The notes under the pieces were generated by a model. The model worked only from the letters and a program-made list of their open reading frames with translations, did no database searches and was not told the origin of the DNA. From Treponema sp. (GTDB lineage: Bacteria; Spirochaetota; Spirochaetia; Treponematales; Treponemataceae), in the NCBI GenBank assembly GCA_023231445.1, contig JALNVF010000042.1, positions 1-22,250 of the forward strand: 22,250 bases of DNA. Reading direction: 5' to 3'. The position numbers were made by a program, and so were the translations under genes. This document shows, in pieces, positions 8,282 through 14,153 of the stretch (its first letter is position 1; the number at the start of each line of letters is the position of its first letter).

Positions 8282-8944
8282 TCATCCTACTTTATTTGCG
8301 AGTTTTATTATTTCAAATCTGTCTTTTACATCAAGTTTTGAATAAATGGTACTTACCTGATTTCGTACAGTCTGAACCGCAAGACCAAGTGTATCTGCAA
8401 TTTCATCGTTGTCGTGACCTGTGGCAATAAGAGCAAAAATTTCCCGTTCACGCTTCGTTAAAGTTTTTAGCCATTCAAGGCTTTCTGAAAGATTTTCGTC
8501 TGTATTTGATTTGTTTTCAACATAGGTGTTTTGAATCAGTTTCTGCGCAAGTGAAGGTGATATCTGTATGATTCCCGAATTCAATGCACGGATGGAAATT
8601 ATCAGTTCTGTGGGGGAGATATCTTTTAACAGGTAGCCTGAAGCTCCTGCAAGAATCGCATTGCGTACAAATTCGTCTTCATCGTATGTTGACAGCATTA
8701 TTATCTTTACGGAAGGCTTCGCTGACTTTATATGTTTTACGGCTTCAACTCCGTCCATAACCGGCATACGCACATCCATGAGAATTATATCGGGGGTGTT
8801 TGTTGTTACAAAATCACAGGCTTCTTTTCCGTTTGATGCAATACCAAGTACGGTCATATCAGGGGCGTAATTGTTAAGAAAGATCTGCAGACTCTGTGCA
8901 AAAAGGCTCTGATCGTCGGCCAGCAGTATTTTAAGTTTCTCCAT
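8282..8944 (-). CDS. NarL/FixJ-family response regulator
   Basis: A two-component transcription regulator of 220 residues. The receiver domain (1-120) has the acidic pair D10/D11, phosphoacceptor D57 in LMDVRMPVMDG, the switch T/S region LSTYDEDEF and the conserved lysine in GYLLKD. A LuxR-type helix-turn-helix follows (about 155-215: LTKREREIFALIATG...VRNQVSTIYSKL). The ATG at 8944 has GGAGGGG about 10 nt upstream and overlaps the end of the kinase gene by 14 nt, so kinase and regulator are one operon and cognate partners. Targets are unknown; its neighbour, convergent to it, is the sugar transporter. Confidence 0.96.
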   Translation of the reverse strand: MEKLKILLADDQSLFAQSLQIFLNNYAPDMTVLGIASNGKEACDFVTTNTPDIILMDVRMPVMDGVEAVKHIKSAKPSVKIIMLSTYDEDEFVRNAILAGASGYLLKDISPTELIISIRALNSGIIQISPSLAQKLIQNTYVENKSNTDENLSESLEWLKTLTKREREIFALIATGHDNDEIADTLGLAVQTVRNQVSTIYSKLDVKDRFEIIKLANKVG

Positions 8945-10253
8945 TACTACTGTTCCCCTCCTGTTCTGTCAGCGGAATATGTACAGTTATTTTAAATCCG
9001 CCTTCTTTAGGTGATTCAATCTCAAGAGTTCCGCCGGCCTTTTCAAGCCGCTCTTCCATACCTGCCAGCCCGATGCCTTTTACTATCTGCTTTGAACCGA
9101 TTCCGTCGTCTTTAACCGACATAGTGAGTATACTGTTTTCTTCCCAAAAGGTAACAAAAATATGTTCTGCCCGCCCGTGACGTATTGCATTTGTCAGGGC
9201 TTCCTGCATTGTACGGATGATAATTGAGTCTATCGTACGCCCGTAGTCGTGCTTTATATTGCCTGTATCGACAGTTACCTGAATGCCTGTTACCTGTTCA
9301 AATATCTTTTTTATATCATAGATTGCATCTATACTGTTTTCAATTGGATTCTCTATATTTCGTATTGCATGAAGCGTTTTCCTGGTTTCCTGAAGTCCGT
9401 CTGCGGCCAGATTCCGTACGGTCATGAATATTTCTTCTACTTGTTCATGCGTCATTTCCTGTCTGCTTTCCGCAGCATCCATAAGTGCAACGATATTAAC
9501 GAAAACATACCCGCAGCTGTCGTGCATGTCCCTTGTAATCCGCATCCGTTCCTGTTTTGCAGATTCATCGCCGCGTGTCTTTGCAATATTCTGCAGTTTC
9601 TGGTTGAATACGGACATTTGCGTCATCACCATGTTTATATGTTGTGCAGTTTCCATATTCTCTGCCCATTGAATGACTGCATGCTTATAGATACAGGAGA
9701 AAACTGTTGTTAAAAGACAGTATACTGCCAGCGTAAGTATGTCTTCTTTCTGGGGAACAAGCATTTGCGATATTGAATCGATTGTACCTAATGCATTTGG
9801 ATGATACTGGGCAGATAAAAAGCATAAACTGCTTACAAAAGACAGCACAATATTGTGGTGATTAGGTAAGGCGAGACATAATGAAAGAATCCAGCCGCAG
9901 AAAATAAAAAGTTTTATGGTAAACAGATCTCCCGACGTATATGCAAGCAGAGTTGCAGAAGCAATACCACCAAAAAAAGATACAAACCGGACATAGAAAT
10001 TTTCATCAAATAAGAACAGAAAAATATTAATAGTAAATATTATAGAGAAAATGTAAAAATCAATATAAAAATATTCGATCGGAAAATAGAATGTACTTAC
10101 AGGTGGAATTGAAGTATGTCTACCAGACAGAAATCCGTATTCACGTATGAAATTTAAATATGCGAAAAAAATCATCGCTGCTATAATTCCGGCAGGAACG
10201 AATTTTCCCCAGTAAAGTTTGATTTCTTCGGGCTTTCTGATTTTTTCTGTCAT
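8931..10253 (-). CDS. Sensor histidine kinase, NarL-type (HisKA_3)
   Basis: The membrane sensor for the adjacent regulator. The N-terminal half has about six to seven hydrophobic segments (around residues 17-190 of this start), with no evident extracytoplasmic domain. The dimerisation/phosphoacceptor helix ERMRITRDMHDSCGY carries H244. The ATPase domain shows the N box (MQEALTNAIRHG, N355), G1 DDGIG and G2 GIGLAGMEERL. An ORF extension to 10316 adds 21 basic residues without an RBS. A promoter-like TAGACG-17-TATACT (10299-10271) lies inside that extension, so 10253 is preferred; only a weak AAGA precedes it. The signal is unknown; the intramembrane layout resembles DesK- or LiaS-like kinases. 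Confidence 0.93.
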   Translation of the reverse strand: MTEKIRKPEEIKLYWGKFVPAGIIAAMIFFAYLNFIREYGFLSGRHTSIPPVSTFYFPIEYFYIDFYIFSIIFTINIFLFLFDENFYVRFVSFFGGIASATLLAYTSGDLFTIKLFIFCGWILSLCLALPNHHNIVLSFVSSLCFLSAQYHPNALGTIDSISQMLVPQKEDILTLAVYCLLTTVFSCIYKHAVIQWAENMETAQHINMVMTQMSVFNQKLQNIAKTRGDESAKQERMRITRDMHDSCGYVFVNIVALMDAAESRQEMTHEQVEEIFMTVRNLAADGLQETRKTLHAIRNIENPIENSIDAIYDIKKIFEQVTGIQVTVDTGNIKHDYGRTIDSIIIRTMQEALTNAIRHGRAEHIFVTFWEENSILTMSVKDDGIGSKQIVKGIGLAGMEERLEKAGGTLEIESPKEGGFKITVHIPLTEQEGNSSNGET

Positions 10254-10270
10254 GTTTCTTATATATATGT

Positions 10271-10299
10271 AGTATACACGAGTTTGTGACTGGCGTCTA
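10271..10299 (-). promoter_or_regulatory. Possible promoter of the kinase/regulator operon
   Basis: On the minus strand: -35 TAGACG (10299-10294), 17-bp spacer, -10 TATACT (10276-10271), placing the start about 11 nt before the ATG at 10253. Confidence 0.4.
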
Positions 10300-10353
10300 T
10301 TTTTTTTACGTACCATAAAAATGATGCTGTTTTGATTGACTTATAAGTTTACA

Positions 10354-10380
10354 TTGTCATAAGAGGAATCCTCGTGACAA
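10354..10380. promoter_or_regulatory. 27-bp imperfect dyad over the -35 box of the XRE unit
   Basis: TTGTCA (10354-10359) and TGACAA (10375-10380) flank a perfect inner repeat GAGGA-a-TCCTC (10363-10373). The right arm overlaps the -35 element of the promoter for the XRE regulator. A separate 10-bp palindrome ACTTATAAGT lies at 10339-10348. These are candidate operators, plausibly for autoregulation by the XRE protein. Confidence 0.45.
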
Positions 10381-10402
10381 ACCGGAAAAGCTGTGGTATA
10401 AA
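10374..10402 (+). promoter_or_regulatory. Strong promoter of the small-ORF/XRE unit
   Basis: GTGACA (10374-10379, five of six matches to consensus), a 17-bp spacer and TATAAA (10397-10402, five of six), predicting a start near 10409 and a leader of about 95 nt before the first ORF. Confidence 0.7.
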
Positions 10403-10455
10403 TAATATTACAATAATACTATTTTCATGCGGGCCTTTTTGGAGGATCTCGCGGA

Positions 10456-10490
10456 ATCAGCGCACGTTGTGCGCTGATATATTTTGTTTT
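10456..10490 (+). promoter_or_regulatory. Leader hairpin with U-rich tail, candidate attenuator
   Basis: ATCAGCGCAC (10456-10465) and GTGCGCTGAT (10469-10478) form a perfect 10-bp stem with a 3-nt GTT loop, followed by ATATTTTGTTTT. It looks like an intrinsic terminator, but lies between the promoter and the first ORF and ends just before the GGAGG at 10491. It could attenuate transcription or control access to that ribosome binding site. Confidence 0.55.
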
Positions 10491-10504
10491 GGAGGACAAG
10501 AAAC

Positions 10505-10732
10505 ATGCGTAAATTTACCGACAGCATCATAAATCAACTGGGACTTGTAACTGCAAGACAGAACCTGACAGGAGTAGGAATTGTACATATTTATTCCTAT
10601 TCAGACGCATCATATTTGATGCAGAAAGTCAGTCCGCGTATTTTTTCCTGGAGGTTTATACATGAACAAGAAATATTCATACCCTGTTATAGATACAAAA
10701 GCAACCGGTGCGAACATAAAACGGCTGCGTGA
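10505..10732 (+). CDS. Small ORF of unknown function overlapping the XRE gene
   Basis: An ORF of 75 codons starting MRKFTDSIINQLGLVTARQ at an ATG with GGAGG (10491-10495) 9 nt upstream, on a transcript with a clear promoter. I do not recognise the protein. It has no membrane segment or obvious motif. Its last 71 nt overlap the XRE gene in another frame, and the C-terminal part (HEQEIFIPCYRYKS...) looks like a shadow of that gene rather than selected protein. It may be a real short protein, a leader peptide that couples translation into the XRE gene, or the residue of a truncated gene. Homologue conservation across residues 1-50 would separate these. Confidence 0.45.
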   Translation: MRKFTDSIINQLGLVTARQNLTGVGIVHIYSYSDASYLMQKVSPRIFSWRFIHEQEIFIPCYRYKSNRCEHKTAA

Positions 10733-10904
10733 GCATGCCGGCGTTTCCGTAAGAGAAATGCAGTCTTTATTCAATTTTGAAAGTCCGCAAGCTGTTTACA
10801 AGTGGCAGTGGGGCAAAAGCCTTCCTACGGTAGATGAGTTTGTGGTTCTGGCCCGGATGTTTGATACTCCGATTGAAAAAATTATAGTTATCGGGGTAGA
10901 ATGA
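10662..10904 (+). CDS. XRE-family helix-turn-helix regulator (80 aa)
   Basis: A small DNA-binding protein consisting almost wholly of one HTH_3/XRE domain. The recognition region is VSVREMQSLFNFESPQAVYKW (residues 28-48), preceded by GANIKRLREHAG and followed by the typical GKSLPTVDEFVVLARMFDTPIEKII. GGAGG about 8 nt upstream supports the ATG at 10662. It is translated downstream of, and out of frame with, the small ORF, and is followed directly by a strong terminator, so it ends this transcription unit. With the dyad over its own promoter, autoregulation is a reasonable inference; no toxin partner is recognised. Confidence 0.9.
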   Translation: MNKKYSYPVIDTKATGANIKRLREHAGVSVREMQSLFNFESPQAVYKWQWGKSLPTVDEFVVLARMFDTPIEKIIVIGVE

Positions 10905-10916
10905 TAACCGGTAATT

Positions 10917-10965
10917 CTTCCGCAGCAGGTACTGATTCCCCTGCTGCCCGGAAGGTTCTTTTTTT
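10917..10965 (+). terminator. Rho-independent terminator of the XRE unit
   Basis: CTTCCGCAGCAGG (10917-10929) pairs with CCTGCTG (10940-10946) and CGGAAG (10949-10954) around a 10-nt loop with a 2-nt bulge, followed by GTTCTTTTTTT. It runs into the last codon of the convergent M20 gene. Confidence 0.88.
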
Positions 10966-12325
10966 ACAAAGTTTCAAGCAGATTACAATAAAAGCGTACT
11001 GCCTCAAAGAGTGTCGGAAGAGCAATCCGTTCGTTATTTCCGTGGATAAGCCCGCGGTCTTCCTTTGACATATACATGGCGGAAAACCGGTATACTTTGT
11101 CTGTAATCCGGCAGTAGTGACGCGAATCGCTGCAGGCCATCATAAGATACGGACTTACAATAACGCCGGGCCACGTTTTAAGAATTGTTCCGCGGAGATT
11201 GTCCCACTGCGGACAATGCGTGTCCGAAACGATAGACGGATTCATTCCGTTTACGACGTTGAATGACAACTGTATTTTGTTTTTCCTTTCAATTCTGTTT
11301 ACTGCTTTTTTCATATGCGAAAGCATTGTGTCGATGGTATCTGTACCGAGCAGGCGTACGTTCATACCGAGCGAAGCTGTGTGCGGAAGGACGTTGTATG
11401 CACTGCTTCCTGCAAGTCGTGTAACTGCGCATGTCGTATGCATCATTGCGTTTACCTCACCACCGATTTTACGGCCGAACAGCCTGAACGCCGTTTTGAA
11501 CAGCAGTTTTTTCCCGGGGGCAAGGACGTCAATCATTTCCTTTACCGGCCTTGTAAGCTGAGTTTTGTACGGATGATTTTCGAGTGCCTGTGCCGCCATC
11601 GCGATATATCCGGCAGCTGAGTGAGCCGGGGGAGCGGATGCGTGTCCGCCGGGACTTTCCGTCGTGCAGTTTATATTCACACTGCCTTTTTCAGCAACGC
11701 CTATCATCGCACAGCGTCCCTGTACACCGGGAAATGCTTTTTCAACAATAGCACCCCCTTCATCGAGTACAAAATCGGGGTGAATACCCTGTTTTTCAAA
11801 CCACGAAACTATGTCCGTACACGAACTGCCGTCTATTTCCTCTTCACCGGAAAACGAAAGATACATATCGTTCTGAGGTTTCCACCCGGCAGCGAGTTCT
11901 TCATTTACCGATTCAAGTATTGCACAGAACGTACCCTTCGTGTCGAGCGTACCACGTCCCCACATGACACCGTCCTCGATAACCGCATCAAACGGCGGTT
12001 TTTTCCATTCTTTTTCCACGACCGGTACAACGTCGTAATGTGCCATGAGCACAGCACATCTGCAGACGCTGTTCTTTTTTTCCGCCTGTACTCCGTGCGG
12101 CAGTTGCTGTGCATCGTTCCCAGAAATGCGGAATACAAGTCCCGTTTTTCCGACGTGTTCCGGTCTGCATACGGCATATAATGCAGGGAAACGTTCTTCA
12201 AGCAGCGTATACAGTTTTGAAAATTCTTTTCTATCTACGAGAGATTCGTCTCTGTTTGACACGGTCCTGCAGCGGATAAGATCCTGCATATCCTTTGTAA
12301 TTTTTACTTCATCAAGTTTAATCAT
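10964..12325 (-). CDS. M20-family metallopeptidase / N-acyl-amino-acid hydrolase type
   Basis: A predicted cytosolic di-zinc hydrolase of the M20 (ArgE/DapE/CPG2/ACY1) family, 453 residues. Metal and catalytic residues visible: H96 and D98 in AHYDVVPV, D128 in GRGTLDTKG, E161/E162 in SFSGEEEIDG, D188 in LDEGG, and the C-terminal histidine in HGNNE. The dimerisation (lid) domain is inserted at about 200-330. Its overall pattern is like the carboxypeptidase S/PM20D1 branch, which cleaves peptides or N-acyl amino acids; the substrate is not predictable. The frame is open to 12442, but the ATG at 12325 lies 1 nt after the upstream stop with AAGGA about 10 nt before it. It therefore follows the two membrane-protein genes in one operon. 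Confidence 0.92.
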   Translation of the reverse strand: MIKLDEVKITKDMQDLIRCRTVSNRDESLVDRKEFSKLYTLLEERFPALYAVCRPEHVGKTGLVFRISGNDAQQLPHGVQAEKKNSVCRCAVLMAHYDVVPVVEKEWKKPPFDAVIEDGVMWGRGTLDTKGTFCAILESVNEELAAGWKPQNDMYLSFSGEEEIDGSSCTDIVSWFEKQGIHPDFVLDEGGAIVEKAFPGVQGRCAMIGVAEKGSVNINCTTESPGGHASAPPAHSAAGYIAMAAQALENHPYKTQLTRPVKEMIDVLAPGKKLLFKTAFRLFGRKIGGEVNAMMHTTCAVTRLAGSSAYNVLPHTASLGMNVRLLGTDTIDTMLSHMKKAVNRIERKNKIQLSFNVVNGMNPSIVSDTHCPQWDNLRGTILKTWPGVIVSPYLMMACSDSRHYCRITDKVYRFSAMYMSKEDRGLIHGNNERIALPTLFEAVRFYCNLLETL

Positions 12326-12326
12326 T

Positions 12327-12986
12327 TTACAACCATCCTTTTTTATACATAATGCGGGATGCTCCCAGCGCAAGAATAATACCTGCAGGCACAAGTATCC
12401 CGACAGAATTTCCGAGCGATGGAACGAGAATGAATAATACAATCATAAACGCCATTGGCATGATTGAAATTTTCCAGTTCCTGCTGATATAGACAACACC
12501 AAGACCTCCGAACAGCGCGGGCAGTATGTTGTCGAATGCAGGTTTTAGTACGGGAGAATTAATAACCGGTGTCAGCTGAGCGAACAGCAGTACACCGAGC
12601 GCAACAATGATTGTCGTAACAATCGATGCCGTCGCAATTGCGATTGTCGAAACGATTTCACCTTCTTCCGTTCCCGGTTTAACCTCTGCACTTTCCATTG
12701 CATTAAGTGCTGCAGGTACTTTGAGTGCGGAAACATTGCCTGTCACAAAACTCAGATACGTACCTGCCGTTCCGAGCATTGGAGTAAACGTAACGACTTC
12801 GATAAATCCGACAGTCCAGTAAATGGGAGCGACTCCGAGCAGTCCTTTGAGCACGGACTCATACTGCGGCCATGCGTTATATTTAAGGCAGATAATGACT
12901 GGTACGAACAATACGATACACGCTGCGCTCCATATCCACAGCTGTCCCCATCGGTGTGTAACTTTCTGATATTCTGAATAGTTCAT
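12327..12986 (-). CDS. Small integral membrane protein paired with DUF5058
   Basis: A 219-residue polytopic membrane protein with about six hydrophobic segments (roughly residues 15-34, 49-80, 109-137, 150-168, 172-190, 193-210). It contains a conserved-looking FTPMLGTAGTYLSFVTGNVSALKVP stretch and a negatively charged loop (ESAEVKPGTEEGE) between helices. I cannot name a characterised family. GGAAGGG stands 5 nt before the ATG. It lies 12 nt after the DUF5058 gene and 1 nt before the M20 peptidase gene, so the three genes form one tight operon. The helix content and pairing suggest it is one half of a two-component transporter, as inference. Confidence 0.75.
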   Translation of the reverse strand: MNYSEYQKVTHRWGQLWIWSAACIVLFVPVIICLKYNAWPQYESVLKGLLGVAPIYWTVGFIEVVTFTPMLGTAGTYLSFVTGNVSALKVPAALNAMESAEVKPGTEEGEIVSTIAIATASIVTTIIVALGVLLFAQLTPVINSPVLKPAFDNILPALFGGLGVVYISRNWKISIMPMAFMIVLFILVPSLGNSVGILVPAGIILALGASRIMYKKGWL

Positions 12987-12998
12987 TATGTCCCTTCC

Positions 12999-13739
12999 TT
13001 ACAGTCCGAACGCGGAAGCAGCACACGATGCGAAGACCATCCCGACAATCATCGAGAACGGCATAGCGTAGTTTTCAAGCCATCCTGCGTGCACCTTCTT
13101 TACGAGCAGACCGCATACGCACATGGCGGCTGCGGAAACAGCGAGGACTGCAACAGGAAGCAGTCCCCGCAGACCTTCCCGTACGTGGGAAAAGACCATA
13201 CCGGAGAACGCGGAAATCATTCCCATAAAAAGAGACGTCATGAATATGTCTCCCCATTTAGAGTCTTTTGTTTTTATCTGTACGATGCCTGTTTGTATTT
13301 TCTTTATGAGCAGCGGCGGCAGAATAATGCTTGGTAGTATCCCGAGCGTCATAACCCATGTGATCGCGCTGAATACCGACGGATCGGAAACAGTTTCAGA
13401 AAGCGATATACCCAGCGCGTTAGCAGTCGACGTTGCCGCCGGCAGTTCGTATGTAATCGCGCCGATGACGCTCAATCGTATCCACGGAAGCGGAAGCCCC
13501 AGAAACTTCGCGAGCGTGACGACGCCGAGCATAATCGAAAAAGCAGGCGCAAGCGTGAACAGCGCCGTAGAACCGATTGTTTTGCGGACGACGGACATGT
13601 TCATACCGGCAACAGAAGCGCGGCGTACCGCGCGGACCAGAAAAAAAACCGACTGTGCAAGTACGAATACAATGACTGCCGCAGCCAGTCCGTACATGAA
13701 TGTACTGTCCGGATCAAAGGAAGGTGATGTATTGTTCAT
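12999..13739 (-). CDS. DUF5058-family membrane protein, putative transporter subunit
   Basis: A 246-residue membrane protein with about seven hydrophobic segments. The sequence AxxxGxPLPWIRLSVIGAITYELPAATSTANALG followed by VMTLGILPS and KTKDSKWGDIFMTSLFMGMISAF is characteristic of DUF5058, as I recall the family; its function is not established. The ORF extends to 13769, but the ATG at 13739 is preferred. A promoter (TTAATA-17-TATACT) ends 6 nt before it, which would make the message leaderless; neither ATG has a Shine-Dalgarno. First gene of the cluster with the second membrane protein and the M20 peptidase. Confidence 0.82.
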   Translation of the reverse strand: MNNTSPSFDPDSTFMYGLAAAVIVFVLAQSVFFLVRAVRRASVAGMNMSVVRKTIGSTALFTLAPAFSIMLGVVTLAKFLGLPLPWIRLSVIGAITYELPAATSTANALGISLSETVSDPSVFSAITWVMTLGILPSIILPPLLIKKIQTGIVQIKTKDSKWGDIFMTSLFMGMISAFSGMVFSHVREGLRGLLPVAVLAVSAAAMCVCGLLVKKVHAGWLENYAMPFSMIVGMVFASCAASAFGL

Positions 13740-13745
13740 GTGGAG

Positions 13746-13774
13746 AGTATAGCATGTTCGGCGAATCATATTAA
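13746..13774 (-). promoter_or_regulatory. Promoter of the DUF5058/M20 operon
   Basis: On the minus strand: -35 TTAATA (13774-13769), 17-bp spacer, -10 TATACT (13751-13746). The expected transcription start coincides with the ATG at 13739. Confidence 0.5.
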
Positions 13775-13806
13775 TATCAACGACGCGTTGGCTTGATTTG
13801 AGCGGA

Positions 13807-13916
13807 GGGTGTTATACCCCGACCATTTGTGCGTAATAAGGGGAATAAACCCCGGCTGCAATACCTTTTGAGAACAACATACCCCGGACGCTTTGCGTCA
13901 GGATATGTTGATTCTC
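13807..13916. repeat. Cluster of three hairpins with recurring CCCCG motifs, possible dispersed repeat remnant
   Basis: Hairpin 1 is GGGT-gttat-ACCC (13807-13819). Hairpin 2 is GGGG-aataaa-CCCC (13840-13853). Hairpin 3 is long: 13870-13890 pairs imperfectly with 13896-13916 (outer GAGAA/TTCTC, CAACATA/TATGTTG, inner GACG/CGTC) around the loop CTTTG. The strings ATACCCCG, AAACCCCGG and ATACCCCGG recur at 13814, 13847 and 13879. The look is of a REP/MITE-like or transposon-derived non-coding element; this is not proven from one copy. Confidence 0.4.
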
Positions 13917-14025
13917 CAGCAGTAATCCGTTTTTTAAGGTAAGATAAATAATTTGACATGAAGGTTGTAAGAAGCCTTCTTAGAAATTGTAAGACTGGCT
14001 GGTAAACAGAATCAATTTTGAAGAT

Positions 14026-14089
14026 CAGACCGGCGTATACAACAGGGCGGAAGCGGATCTCGAATTTGAGAAGTGATATCTGCGGTCTG
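14026..14089 (+). ncRNA. Candidate structured 5' leader of the FtsH-like gene
   Basis: CAGACCG (14026-14032) and CGGTCTG (14083-14089) enclose a second helix GCGGAT (14053-14058)/ATCTGC (14078-14083) and a small hairpin TCTCG-aatt-TGAGA (14058-14071). The nesting suggests a folded leader RNA. It matches no riboswitch class that I recognise. Confidence 0.25.
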
Positions 14090-14153
14090 TCATATTAGCG
14101 GCAGCTCTGAAAATCTGTTTTCTTTCTTCTTTAAAAAGAGTATCTTTTAAAAC

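Larger units (their letters stand above)
13775..14153. other. 379-nt intergenic region without a convincing gene
   Basis: It lies between the divergent DUF5058 operon and the FtsH-like gene. No ORF with an RBS is supported; a 60-codon minus-strand frame spans the hairpins but has no translation signal. It contains three successive hairpins (13807-13916), a TTGACA at 13953-13958 beside a 15-bp palindrome TAAGAAG-C-CTTCTTA (13968-13982), and nested inverted repeats at 14026-14089. Confidence 0.7.

Noticed and set aside
10505..10904. Type II toxin-antitoxin pair
   Set aside because: The XRE protein could be an antitoxin, but the preceding ORF matches no toxin family that I know and overlaps by 71 nt, so the label is not supported.
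10964..13739. Horizontal transfer of the DUF5058/M20 cluster from base composition
   Set aside because: Parts look richer in G+C, but lacZ is similarly rich in places, so composition alone does not support transfer.
13123..13752. 209-codon plus-strand frame opposite the DUF5058 gene
   Set aside because: An antisense shadow of a real hydrophobic membrane protein; no RBS and no domain.
13777..13959. 60-codon minus-strand frame across the hairpin cluster
   Set aside because: No Shine-Dalgarno, composition follows the hairpins, and it stops at the operon promoter; more likely a non-coding repeat.
14010..14100. Known riboswitch or 6S-like RNA
   Set aside because: The nested repeats do not match a class that I can recall, so only a generic structured leader is reported.
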